DNA from: Acipenser ruthenus
Taxonomy: Eukaryota > Chordata > Actinopteri > Acipenseriformes > Acipenseridae
Length of the DNA: 64,000 nt
Assembly (NCBI RefSeq): GCF_902713425.1
Contig: NC_081211.1
Span: 12,308,264-12,372,263, forward strand
Reading direction: 5' to 3'
Under the pieces are notes generated by a model, which was given only the letters and a program-made list of their open reading frames with translations, made no database searches and was not told the origin of the DNA. Position numbers and translations under genes: made by a program. Shown one piece after another: positions 32,301 through 44,318 of this stretch. Within the stretch, counting starts at the first letter, position 1; the number at the start of each line of letters is the position of its first letter.

Positions 32301-35300
32301 ATTATTATTATTATTATTATTTATTTCTTAGCAGACGCCCTTATCCAGGGCGACTTACAGTTGTGTACAAATAAAATACATCAGGAATTACAGTTCAATT
32401 AAGAGCAAGATACAATCACTTCAGTTATAATACAAGATACATCAATTACAGTTCAATTGAGAGCAAGATACAAAATACAATGACTTAGTCCTAGTAAGGG
32501 CAAATACAGAAGCACAGTACAGTTTGATATCAGGGCAGTTCAAGAGCTGATAAGTGTAGATAGTTACATAAAGGCTAGATACAAGTGCAGGTAAAACAGT
32601 ACTAAAGATTGGGTTAAGTGCAGGGTTGAATGCTGTAACATCAGCAGCAAATAGGTGCAAGTATATGGTGCATAAGAGAGCAGAGTGCTGTGCTGTCCAG
32701 AAGGGAGACTTCAGTTTTCCAGGTGCTGTCTGAAGAGGTGTGTCTTGAGGAGGCGCCGGAAGGTGGTCAGGGACTGGGCAGTCCTGACATCCATAGGAAG
32801 GTCGTTCCACCACTTTGGGGCGAGGGTGGAGAAGGATTGGGCTCTGGAGGCAGGGGAGCGTAGAGGAGGTACAGCCATTCTTCTAGAGCAGGCGGAGCGG
32901 AAAGGTCGGTTGGGGGTATAGGAAGAGATGAGGGTCTGGAGGTAGCTGGATGCAGTCTGGTCAAGGCATCTGTAGGCTAGTACAAGAGCCTTGAACTGGA
33001 TGCGAGCAGCGATCGGAAGCCAGTGGAGTGAGCGGAGCTGTGGAGTTGCGTGGGAGAAGCGAGGCAGAGAGAACACCAGGCGGGTAGCGGAGTTCTGGAT
33101 GAGCTGCAGCGGACGGGTGGCGGATGCCGGTAGGCTGGCCAGGAGGGAGTTGCAGTAGTCTAGGCGGGAGAGTACCAAGGCCTGGACCAGGAGATGGGTA
33201 GCGTAGTTGGTGAGGAAGGGCCGGATTCTCCGTATGTTGCTCAGGAAGAATCGGCAGGTGCGTGCTAGGGTGGCGATGTGCTGGGAGTAGGAGAGGCCGG
33301 GATCCAGGGTTACTCCGAGGTTCTTGGCAGAGGAGGAGGGAGAAAGCATGGTAGATTCCAGCGGGATGGAGATAGAGAGATCAGAGGAGAGGGAGGATGA
33401 GGAAGGGAAGAAAAGAAGGTCCGATTTAGAGAGGTTGAGTTTGAGGTGATGAGTGTGCATCCAGGAGGAGATAGCAGAAAGACAGGTAGAGATACGGGAT
33501 GGGATTGTGGGGTCAGAGGGGGGGAAGGATAGGAAGATCTGAGCATCATCAGCATAGAAATGGTATGAGAAACCATAGGATGTGATGAGGGGGCCCAGGG
33601 AGCGGCTATAGAGAGAGAACAGGAGAGGACCCAAGACTGATCCTTGGGGGACTCCTGTTGAGAGAGGGTGAGGTGTGGAGGTTGAGCTGCGTCAGGTTCC
33701 CTGGTAGGTGCGGTCAGAGAGGTAAGAAGAGAACCAGGCCAGAGCACTGCCAGAGATTCCCAGGTGAGTGAGAGAGGATAGGAGAATAGAGTGATCGACA
33801 GTGTCAAAGGCTGCAGAGAGATGAAGGAGAATTAGAGCAGAGGAGAGAGAAGCAGCACGGGCAGTTTAGTGAGTTTGTGACAGACAAGAGAGCAGTTTCA
33901 GTGGAGTGAGCAGAGCAGAAACCAGATTGGAGAGGGTCGAGCAGAGAGTGAAGAGATAGGAAAGCAGAGACCTGGTGGTGTACTGCCCGCTCAAGGGTTT
34001 TAGAGAGGAAGAGTAAGAGGGAGACAAGACGGTAGTTCTGGAGGGAGGTGGGGTCAAGGGTAGGTTGTTTGAGGAGGGGGGTGATTGATGCTTGTTTGAA
34101 GGTTGAGGGAAAGAGGCCAGAGAGGAGAGAGGTTTTGAGAAGGGAGGAGATGAAGGGGAGTAGTTCATGTGCAGCAGCTTGAAAGAGGTGGGTAGGGAGG
34201 GAGTCCAGAGCGCACGTGGTTGGTCTGTGGCCTTGTAGGAGGGAGGAGAGGTCAGAGTCAGAGAAAGGAGAGAAGGAGGAGAAAGAGGGTGAGTTAGTAG
34301 GGGGGGACAGAGGGTGTTGGAGTTGGAGAGGGGGAGGGAGAGGTGTTAAAGAGTTTGCGGATATCAGAGATTTTAGAGGAGAAGATAGAGGCAAAGTCGT
34401 CAGCAGAGATAGAGGAGGGAGGAGGAGGAGGGGGAGGGTTGAGGAGGGACGAGAAAGTAGAGAATAGTTTCTGGGGGTTGATGGTGGAGGACTGGATAAT
34501 AGACTGGAAATAGGTGCGTTTAGCAGAAGAGAGTAGAGGAGAAGGAGGAGAGGAGGGAGCGGTAGAGGTTTAGGGCAGCAGGGAGTTTGGTTCTCCATTT
34601 CTTTTCAGCAGAGTGCAGATGGTTCTTGCTGAGCGGAGCACAGAGGAGAGCCAGGGTTGGGGAGGGGAGAGGCGTGCAGGTCGGGAAGTGAGGGGGCAGA
34701 GGGAGTCAAGGGAGGTGGTGAGGGAGGAGAAGAGGGTAGAAGTAGCTGAGTTTACAGGGAGTTGGGAGAAGGAGTCAATGGAAGGTAGGTGAGAGAGAGC
34801 AGTGGAGGCAAGGACAGAGTACAGTACAATTAGCAGGAGCTGACAGGGAGAGGTCAGTTGGACAGCGTGAAATTCAAAGGTGTTAACAGAGAGTGAGGAG
34901 AGGTCAGAGGGGACAGTGAAGAGTAAAGAGGGAGAGAGGAGAAGACCAGTCCCACCTCCTCGACCAGTGAGACGCGGAGTATGGGACAGGACGTAGAGAG
35001 AAGACAGGGCAGCAGGGGTTACAGTGTTATCAGGAGAGAGCCAGGTTTCAGTGAGAGCAAGGAAGTCAAGAGAGAGAAGTGGGAGGCAAAGGCAGAGATG
35101 AAATCAGCTTTGTTAGCGGAGGAGTGACAGTTCCAGAGGGCACCAGAGAGAGTGCGGGAGGGGAGAGAGTGGGAGGGGGGGAGGCAAAGGAATGAGGTTA
35201 GTGGGGTTAGGGGAGCAGCGGCGGAGAGAGGACGGAGGACGGGAGTGAGAGGACAGAATAACAGGGATGTGAGAGACAGTCATTGCAAGACAGACGAGAC

Positions 35301-35480
35301 AGGTCGGTACAGTAGTCGTGAAGCAGGAAAGGGGGGGGGTACAGACCTGTCCAGTAGTTGCCATTTTCCAGAGCGATGTTAGGTTTGGATTTGCAGCAAC
35401 AGCCTTTCCTCGTAGGCCTCCCAGCTCTGTGGCTGATGCTTCGTGCCAGCACACAGACAGGCTAGATGACTAATATACTA
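32301..35480 (-). mobile_element. L2-clade LINE, near full length, minus strand
   Basis: The 3' end on the minus strand is GTAAGTCGCCCTGGATAAGG, then GCGTCTGCTAAGAAATAA, then (AAT)n. Reading from the 5' end it has an AP-endonuclease part (WNCHSSANKADF, then LTETWLSPDNTVTP), a proline- and serine-rich linker, and reverse transcriptase motifs in 34598-32711. The 5' boundary is approximate and may reach further towards 35,860. The nearby promoter-like part was not recognised. Confidence 0.85.
32711..34598 (-). pseudogene. Reverse transcriptase region of the minus-strand L2, broken
   Basis: Two main open stretches, 34598-33804 and 33634-32711, carry the N-terminal RT part (HRPTTCALDSLPTHLF, then LLDPLQSGF, then [15 protein letters not shown]) and the catalytic half ([24 protein letters not shown], then [13 protein letters not shown]). 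Between them the frame is lost: a frame change follows VTNSL, and a stop lies where the other L2 copy reads VTWRGA. The copy is therefore inactive. It is roughly 85-90% similar to the plus-strand copy by eye. Confidence 0.85.
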
Positions 35481-35862
35481 AGTAGAGGGATTAGGAAACA
35501 CTCTGCGCTCTACCTGTTCTCGCTGGGACTGCCACAGCTCAGACTGTCCTTTAATGCGTGGCCCTTCGATGGCTGGCGCTTAGAACGGCTGGCGTTCTAA
35601 GACACTGCAAACTTATACTGTCCTGCAGGTCTAGAGCTGGTTTACTTAACACACCAACAGAATTTAATCTAACCAGCCACAGCTTTCAACAATTAACAAT
35701 TATGTCCTTAAATCCAGCTAAACTCGTTCCATCAGCAAAAAAACAACTATTCAATTTACTTACCAGATCGCTATTTCTCTCCTTACTGCAAAGACAAACC
35801 ACACAACTGCTTGCTTGAATCCACTGAGAAACAAACAAACAACACGAGGGAAGTCGACGTGG
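35481..35862. other. Interval between L2 and the GT-rich minisatellite
   Basis: Either the L2 5' untranslated region or unique sequence. No open frame with recognisable content and no RNA gene. Confidence 0.4.
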
Positions 35863-38800
35863 TATTAGTTTGTATTGGGTGGTTGTTTTGTATTGGTTTG
35901 TATTAGTTTGTATTGGGTGTTTGTTTTGTATTGGTTTGTATTGGGTGTTTGTTTTGTATTCGTTTGTATTGGGTGTTTGTTTTGTATTGGTTTGTATTGG
36001 GTGTTTGTTTTGTATTGGTTTGTATTGGTGTTTGTTTTGTATTAGTTTGTATTAGTTTGTATTGGGTGTTTGTTTTGTATTAGTTTGTATTAGTTTGTAT
36101 TGGGTGTTTGTTTTGTATTAGTTTGTATTGGGTGTTTGTTTTGTATTGGTTTGTATTGGGTGTTTGTTTTGTATTGGTTTGTATTGGGTGGTTGTTTTGT
36201 ATTGGTTTGTATTGGGTGTTTGTTTTGTATTGGTTTGTATTGGGTGGTTCTATTGTATTAGTTTGTATTAGTTTGTATTGGGTGGTTGTTTTGTATTAGT
36301 TTGTATTGGGTGTTTGTTTTATATTAGTTTGTATTGGGTGTTTGTTTTGTATTAGTTTGTATTGGTTTGTATTGGGTGGTTGTTTTGTATTAGTTTGTAT
36401 TGGGTGTTTGTTTTGTATTGGTTTGTATTGGTGTTTGTTTTGTATTAGTTTGTATTGGGTGTTTGTTTTGTATTGGTTTGTATTGGTGTTTGTTTTGTAT
36501 TGGTTTGTAGTGGGTGTTTGTTTTGAATTAGTTTGTATTGGTGTTTGTTTTGTATTGGTTTGTATTGGTGTTTGTTTTGTATTAGTTTGTATTGGTTTGT
36601 ATTGGGTGGTTGTTTTGTATTAGTTTGTATTGGGTGTTTGTTTTGTATTGGTTTGTATTGGTGTTTGTTTTGTATTCGTTTGTATTGGGTGGTTGTTTTG
36701 TATTAGTTTGTATTGGTGGTTGTTTTGTATTAGTTTGTATTGGGTGTTTGTTTTGAATTAGTTTGTATTGGTGTTTGTTTTGTATTGGTTTGTATTGGTG
36801 TTTGTTTTGTATTAGTTTGTATTGGGTGTTTGTTTTGTATTGGTTTGTATTGGTGTTTGTTTTGTATTAGTTTGTATTGGTGGTTGTTTTGTATTAGTTT
36901 GTATTGGGTGTTTGTTTTGAATTAGTTTGTATTGGTGTTTGTTTTGTATTGGTTTGTATTGGGTGTTTGTTTTGTATTGGTTTGTATTGGGTGTTTGTTT
37001 TGTATTAGTTTGTATTAGTTTGTATTGGGTGTTTGTTTTGTATTAGTTTGTATTGGGTGTTTGTTTTGTATTGGTTTGTATTGGGTGTTTGTTTTGTATT
37101 GGTTTGTATTGGGTGTTTGTTTTGTATTGGTTTGTATTGGGTGTTTGTTTTGTATTAGTTTGTATTAGTTTGTATTGGGTGTTTGTTTTGTATTAGTTTG
37201 TATTGGGTGTTTGTTTTGTATTGGTTTGTATTGGTGTTTGTTTTGTATTAGTTTGTATTGGTGTTTGTATTGTATTGGTTTGTATTGGGTGGTTGTTTTG
37301 TATTCGTTTGTATTGGGTGTTTGTTTTGTATTCGTTTGTATTGGTGTTTGTTTTGTATTAGTTTGTATTGGTGTTTGTTTTGTATTAGTTTGTATTGGTG
37401 TTTGTTTTGTATTGGTTTGTATTGGTGGTTGTTTTGTATTAGTTTGTATTGGGTGTTTGTTTTGTATTGGTTTGTATTAGTTTGTATTGGTGTTTGTTTT
37501 GTATTAGTTTGTATTGGGTGTTTGTTTTGTATTAGTTTGTATTAGTTTGTATTGGTGTTTGTTTTGTATTAGTTTGTATTGGGTGTTTGTTTTGTATTCG
37601 TTTGTATTGGGTGTTTGTTTTATATTGGTTTGTATTGGGTGTTTGTTTTGTATTGGTTTGTATTAGTTTGTATTGGTGTTTGTTTTGTATTGGTTTGTAT
37701 TGGTGTTTGTTTTGTATTGGTTTGTATTGGTGTTTGTTTTGTATTGGTTTGTATTGGTGTTTGTTTTGTATTAGTTTGTATTGGGTGTTTGTTTTGTATT
37801 GGTTTGTATTGGGTGTTTGTTTTGTATTGGTTTGTATTGGGTGTTTGTTTTGTATTAGTTTGTATTGGGTGTTTGTTTTGTATTGGTTTGTATTGGTGTT
37901 TGTTTTGTATTAGTTTGTATTAGTTTGTATTGGTGTTTGTTTTGTATTGGTTTGTATTGGTGTTTGTTTTGTATTAGTTTGTATTGGGTGTTTGTTTTGT
38001 ATTGGTTTGTATTGGGTGGTTGTTTTGTATTAGTTTGTATTGGTGTTTGTTTTGTATTGGTTTGTATTGGTGTTTGTTTTGTATTGGTTTGTATTGGGTG
38101 TTTGTTTTGTATTAGTTTGTATTGGTGTTTGTTTTGTATTCGTTTGTATTGGTGTTTGTTTTGTATTGGTTTGTATTGGTGTTTGTTTTGTATTGGTTTG
38201 TATTGGGTGGTTGTTTTGTATTAGTTTGTATTGGGTGTCTGTTTTGCATTAGTTTGTATTGGGTGTTTGTTTTGTATTGGTTTGTATTGGTGTTTGTTTT
38301 GTTTTAGTTTGTATTAGTTTGTATTGGGTGTTTGTTATGTATTGGTTTGTATTGGGTGTTTGTTTTGTATTAGTTTGTATTGGGTGGTTGTTTTGTATTA
38401 GTTTGTATTGGGTGTTTGTTTTGTATTGGTTTGTATTGCTGTTTGTTTTGTATTAGTTTGTTTTAGTTTGTATTGGTGTTTGTTTTGTATTGGTTTGTAT
38501 TGGTGTTTGTTTTGTATTAGTTTGTATTGGGTGTTTGTTTTGTATTGGTTTGTATTGGGTGGTTGTTTTGTATTAGTTTGTATTGGGTGGTTGTTTTGTA
38601 TTAGTTTGTATTGGTGTTTGTTTTGTATTCGTTTGTATTGGTGTTTGTTTTGTATTGGTTTGTATTGGTGTTTGTTTTGTATTGGTTTGTATTGGGTGGT
38701 TGTTTTGTATTAGTTTGTATTGGGTGTCTGTTTTGCATTAGTTTGTATTGGGTGTTTGTTTTGTATTGGTTTGTATTGGTGTTTGTTTTGTTTTAGTTTG

Positions 38801-41068
38801 TATTAGTTTGTATTGGGTGTTTGTTATGTATTGGTTTGTATTGGGTGTTTGTTTTGTATTAGTTTGTATTGGGTGGTTGTTTTGTATTAGTTTGTATTGG
38901 GTGTTTGTTTTGTATTGGTTTGTATTGCTGTTTGTTTTGTATTAGTTTGTATTAGTTTGTATTGGGTGTTTGTTTTGTATTGGTTTGTATTGGGTGTTTG
39001 TTTTGTATTAGTTTGTATTGGGTGTTTGTTTTGTATTGGTTTGTATTGGTGTTTGTTTTGTATTGGTTTGTATTGGTGTTTGTTTTGTATTGGTTTGTAT
39101 TGGTGTTTGTTTTGTATTAGTTTGTATTGGGTGGTTGTTTTGTATTAGTTTGTATTGGGTGTTTGTTTTGTATTGGTTTGTATTGCTGTTTGTTTTGTAT
39201 TAGTTTGTATTAGTTTGTATTGGGTGTTTGTTTTGTATTGGTTTGTATTGGGTGTTTGTTTTGTATTAGTTTGTATTGGGTGTTTGTTTTGTATTGGTTT
39301 GTATTGGTGTTTGTTTTGTATTGGTTTGTATTGGTGTTTGTTTTGTATTGGTTTGTATTGGTGTTTGTTTTGTATTGGTTTGTATTGGGTGGTTGTTTTG
39401 TATTAGTTTGTATTGGGTGTTTGTTTTGTATTGGTTTGTATTGGTGGTTGTTTTGTATTAGTTTGTTTTGGTTTGTATTGGGTGTTTGTTTTGTATTGGT
39501 TTGTATTGGGTGGTTGTTTTGTATTAGTTTGTATTGGTGTTTGTTTTGTATTGGTTTGTATTGGGTGGTTGTTTTGTATTAGTTTGTATTAGTTTGTATT
39601 GGTGTTTGTTTTGTATTGGTTTGTATTGGGTGTTTGTTTTGTATTCGTTTGTATTGGGTGTTTGTTTTGTATTGGTTTGTATTAGTTTGTATTGGTGTTT
39701 GTTTTGTATTAGTTTGTATTGGGTGTTTGTTTTGTATTCGTTTGTATTGGGTGTTTGTTTTGTATTGGTTTGTATTGGGTGGTTGTTTTGTATTAGTTTG
39801 TATTGGTGGTTGTTTTGTATTGGTTTGTATTGGTGTTTGTTTTGTATTAGTTTGTTTTGGTTTGTATTGGGTGTTTGTTTTGTATTGGTTTGTATTGGGT
39901 GGTTGTTTTGTATTAGTTTGTATTGGTGTTTGTTTTGTATTGGTTTGTATTGGGTGGTTGTTTTGTATTAGTTTGTATTAGTTTGTATTGGTGTTTGTTT
40001 TGTATTGGTTTGTATTGGGTGTTTGTTTTGTATTGGTTTGTATTGGTGTTTGTTTTGTATTCGTTTGTATTGGGTGTTTGTTTTGTATTGGTTTGTATTG
40101 GGTGCTTGTTTTGTATTAGTTTGTATTGGTGGTTGTTTTGTATTAGTTTGTATTAGTTTGTATTGGTGTTTGTTTTGTATTGGTTTGTATTGGGTGTTTG
40201 TTTTGTGTTAGTTTGTATTGGTTTGTATTGGTGTTTGTTTTGTATTAGTTTGTATTGGGTGTTTGTTTTGTATTAGTTTGTATTGGTGGTTGTTTTGTAT
40301 TAGTTTGTATTAGTTTGTATTGGTGTTTGTTTTGTATTGGTTTGTATTGGGTGTTTGTTTTGTATTAGTTTGTATTGGTTTGTATTGGTGTTTGTTTTGT
40401 ATTAGTTTGTATTGGGTGTTTGTTTTGTATTAGTTTGTATTGGTTTGTATTGGTGTTTGTTTTGTATTAGTTTGTATTGGGTGTTTGTTTTGTATTGGTT
40501 TGTATTGGGTGGTTGTTTTGTATTAATTTGTATTGGGTGTTTGTTTTGTATTGGTTTGTATTGGGTGTTTGTTTTGTATTAGTTTGTATTGGGTTGTTGT
40601 TTTGTATTGGTTTGTATTGGGTGTTTGTTTTGTATTAGTTTGTATTGGTGTTTGTTTTGTATTAGTTTGTATTGGGTGTTTGTTTTGTATTAGTTTGTAT
40701 TGGGTGTTTGTTTTGTATTGGTTTGTATTGGGTGTTTGTTTTGTATTGGTTTGTATTGGGTGTTTCTTTTGTATTGGTTTGTATTGGGTGTTTATTTTGT
40801 ATTGGTTTGTATTGGGTGTTTGTTTTGTATTAGTTTGTATAGGGTGTTTGTTTTGTATTGGTTTGTATTGGTGTTTGTTTTGTATTGGTTTGTATTGGTG
40901 TTTGTTTTGTATTGGTTTGTATTGGTGTTTGTTTTGTATTGGTTTGTATTGGTGTTTGTTTTGTATTCGTTTGTATTGGGTGTTTGTTTTGTATTAGTTT
41001 GTATTGGGTGGTTGTTTTGTATTAGTTTGTATTGGGTGTTTGTTTTGTATTGGTTTGTATTGGTGGTT
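35863..41068. repeat. GT-rich minisatellite, left part (about 5.2 kb)
   Basis: Built from a 28-bp unit (GTTTGTATTGGGTGTTTG, then TTTTGTATTG or TTTTGTATTA), a 27-bp form with GG instead of GGG, and an extra 10-bp piece GTTTGTATTA. The plus strand is almost free of C: the few C's are in variants such as ATTCG or GCTG. Larger blocks repeat at about 489 bp (near 38,122 and 38,611) and about 258 bp (near 38,897 and 39,155). The many Cys/Val/Leu-rich open frames are artefacts of a unit that lacks stops in several phases. Confidence 0.97.
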
Positions 41069-41260
41069 CCCTTTCAAGTCGAAAATAACCATCAAGGTAT
41101 GGGACATTGCCGTCAGGCAGTAGGGATTGGCTGAGCTTTATGTCAAAGCTGCCGATAGGCCTCCGCGCAAGCTGCCGTGTAAGCCCGCCCCCCTGGGAGC
41201 TTACTATACGCAACGCGCGGAGAGCCACTTCCTCTTTTGCCTTCAGCCTCAGTAGCGGTA
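41069..41260 (+). repeat. DIRS left inverted terminal repeat (outer copy)
   Basis: Starts CCCTTTCAAGTCG and continues through AAAATAACCATCAAGG to CACTTCCTCTTTTGCC. It is the inverse of 49,816-50,015 with only a few differences. Confidence 0.9.
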
Positions 41261-42096
41261 GGACTTAGAGCTGTACACTGATTGTACTCCATAAGCTTAG
41301 GCTTGAGAAGCTGGTTTATCCCCTTCTCTGAGTTTAGTTCAGTGATTATTATTGTTATTATTGTTATTATTATTATTATTATTATTATTTGTAAGGATAT
41401 ATATTGTTTACTTATATACTCCTTCTCGCTTTGCTTTTGCATCGCGTTTCTTCGTGGTCTCTCCGTCTTTCCTCTATTCTTACTATTATTATTGTGTTTG
41501 GGTTTTTTGTATATTTTGTGTGTATATATATATTGTGTTTATTATTTTTGTTCGGACGCGTGTTGCGTTGGCCTTGGCCCACGTGCGTATTTGCATCCTC
41601 GGTCTAGCTTAGGCTAGACCGTGCGTGTGCGTGTAGTCTGCTCTGCAGTGTTCCTTCCCCACCGCGGCGCGTTCCCGCCACGTGGTATTGTACTACACCC
41701 TCTTACTTTCTACAGCGTCCAACAAAAAAAAAAAAAAAAAACTTTTTTCCCTTTCACTATTCAGAGGAAGACAACCACCAACGTGCAAAATCCCCCAGCA
41801 CCATCAGGTAGTTATTGCACAGCATCAGACACGGTACCAGCACTTAGCGTCTCCGCTTGGCGGGTCAGCTGACGCGTAGGCGTCTGTGCTAGCGTTCCAC
41901 GCTCGGTACTCGCGCTTCGGCGCTCGCGCTCCGGCGCTTTTGGTGTCAGCGCTTGTGCGCTTGGTGCAGCGCTTCGGCGCTTTGTGCAGCGCTTTGTGCA
42001 GCGCTTCTGCGCGTGGTGCTTAGTGCTTCTGCACTTGGGGCTCAGTGCTCGACGCTCGACGCTTCGGCGCTCGGTGCTCGACGCTCGGTGCACGTT

Positions 42097-42290
42097 CCCT
42101 TTCAAGTCGAAAATAACCATCAAGGTATGGGACATTGCCGTCAGGCAGTAGGGATTGGCTGAGCTTTATGTCAAAGCTGCCGATAGGCCTCCGTGCAAGC
42201 TGCCGTGTAAGCCCGCCCCCCTGGGAGCTTACTATACGCAACGCGCGGAGAGTCACTTCCTCTTTTGCCTTCAGCCTCAGTAGCGGTAGG
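42097..42290 (+). repeat. DIRS left inverted terminal repeat (second copy)
   Basis: The same sequence as 41069-41260, preceded by GTT at 42094-42096. It marks the 5' end of the more complete element copy. Confidence 0.9.
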
Positions 42291-42908
42291 ACTTAGAGCT
42301 GTACACTGATTGTACTCCATAAGCTTAGGCTTGAGAAGCTGGTTTATCCCCTTCTCCGAGTTTATTTCAGTGATTATTATTATTATTATTATTATTATTT
42401 GTAAGGATATATATTGTTTACTTTATATACTCCTTCTCGCTTTGCTTTTGCATCGCGTTTCTTCGTGGTCTCTCTGTCTTTCCTCTGTTTCTTATTATTT
42501 ATTGTGTTTGGTTTTTTGTATATTATTGTGTGTATATATATTGTTATATATATATATTGTGTTTATTATTTTTGTTCGGACGCGTGTTGCGTTGGCCTTG
42601 GCCCACGTGCATATTGCATCCTCGGTCTAGCTTAGGCTAGACCGTGCGTGTGCGTGTAGTCTGCTCTGCAGTGTTCCTTCCCCACCGCGGCGCGTTCCCG
42701 CCACGTGGTATTGTACTACACCCTCTTACTTATTCTACAGTGTCCAAAAAAAAAAAAAAAAAAAACTTTTTTCCCTTTCACTATACAGAGGAAGACAACC
42801 ACCAACGTGCAAAATCCCCAGCACCATCAGGTAGGTATTGCACAGCATCAGACACCGTACCAGCACTTAGCGTCTCCGTTTGGCGGGTCAGCTGACGCGT
42901 AGGCGTCT

Positions 42909-44258
42909 GTGCTAGCGTTCCACGCTCGGTACTCGCGCTCCGGCGCTTTTGGTGTCAGCGCTAGTGCGCTTGGTGCAGCGCTTCGGCGCTTTGTGCAGCG
43001 CTTCTGCGCGTGGTGCTTAGTGCTTCTGCACTTGGGGCTCAGTGCTCGACGCTCGATGCTTCGGCGCTCGGTGCTCGACGCTCGGTGCACGTTCCATCAG
43101 CGCTTGGTGCTCGGTGCTCGACGCTCGGTGCTCGACGCTTCGGTGCTCGACGCTCGGTGGGACGCCGATGCTGTCTCAAGGGACGCATCTGACGCAGACC
43201 CGCTCTTTGAAGACACAGAGCCTGAGGTGGCATCCCAGCACTCTGGGCAGGACGACCCTGAAGTGCTGGATACTAGTGACCCTATCTGGTCAGTGGTGGA
43301 GAGGGCAGCCCGTCACTTAGGCGTGGACTGGCCTGCGTTAGAGCCAACACGACGCTCTCTATTTGAGTTGCCATCGGCTCCGCCCCTTCAGTCCAGGATG
43401 CTCCCGGCATTCCCGGATTTTATTAAGGAGGTGCAGTCCACCTGGGGGGCCCCGGCCTCCGCCCCTGCAACTTCTCGCAAGGCTTCGGCTTTCACCATGC
43501 ACGGGGTGAGCGAAGCTGGGTTAGCGTCCTTTCCGCCAGTGGGCGCCGCGTTCGCCGCGCTAGTAAAGGCGCCGACATTATCGGGGCTGGCTAAGGACCC
43601 CTCCTGCCCTAACAGGCAGTGTAGGATTACGGAGGCCCACCTGAAAAAGGGTTATGCCGCGGCTACAGAGGCAGTTAGGCTGTCTAACATGGCCAGCCTC
43701 CTGACGGTCTACCAGACGGCGCTGATTAGCGATCTGCCTGAGTCCCCATCTCTTGGACTTAGGACCGAGCTGGGTGCAGTTGCGCAGCTTTTGGTTAAGC
43801 TGGCTCAGCTGAATGCGCGAGCACAGGGCAGGAGCATTGCTTCCCTTGTGGTGGCAAGGAGGCAGCTCTGGCTCTCGCAGGCCAGGGTGCAGGAGCCTGA
43901 TAAGGCCCCATTGCTAGATGCTCCTATATCCCCGGGGCACACGTTTGGCCCAGCGGTGGAGGAGATGCTGCAACGCTCTGTCAAGGCGCGTGAGGCGTCG
44001 CAGCAGTTGGCAAAGATGTGGCCAAGCAAACCCTTCCAGCCAAGGCGGCCACAGGAGCGACAGTGGCGCAGGGCACTGCCGCAGCAGCAAGCGCACCCAC
44101 AGGGCAGTAAAACCGCCCCTTTGGGGGTTTCAGCACGCAGCCAACCCGCGTTTGCAAGACCGCAGCACGGAGGGTGGCGCCCTAGAGGAGGTAGCAGACC
44201 GCGTCCTCGTGGCTCTGGCCAGGCCCCTCGTGAGCGAGCGCAGCCTAAGCAGCCCTGA
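42909..44258 (+). mobile_element. DIRS gag-like part
   Basis: A 449-codon open stretch. The first third is repetitive (LGARRSVLDA-like, from GC-rich tandem text). The middle is acidic (DASDADPLFEDTEPE), and the end is basic and glycine/arginine-rich (GGWRPRGGSRPRPRGSG), as in nucleic-acid-binding gag-like proteins. It precedes the RT part and is assigned mainly from position. Confidence 0.75.
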
Positions 44259-44318
44259 GAAACCCCGGCAGCCGTTAACCCACCCCTACACTGTTCCACA
44301 GCTCCTGTTCTGGCAACA

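Noticed and set aside
34216-34467. Plus-strand Arg/Gly/Glu-rich frame
   Set aside because: It is antisense to the proline- and serine-rich linker of the minus-strand L2. The purine-rich composition explains the frame.
35863-41068. GT-rich array considered as interstitial telomere repeat
   Set aside because: The unit is 27/28 bp and does not contain TTAGGG tandem text.
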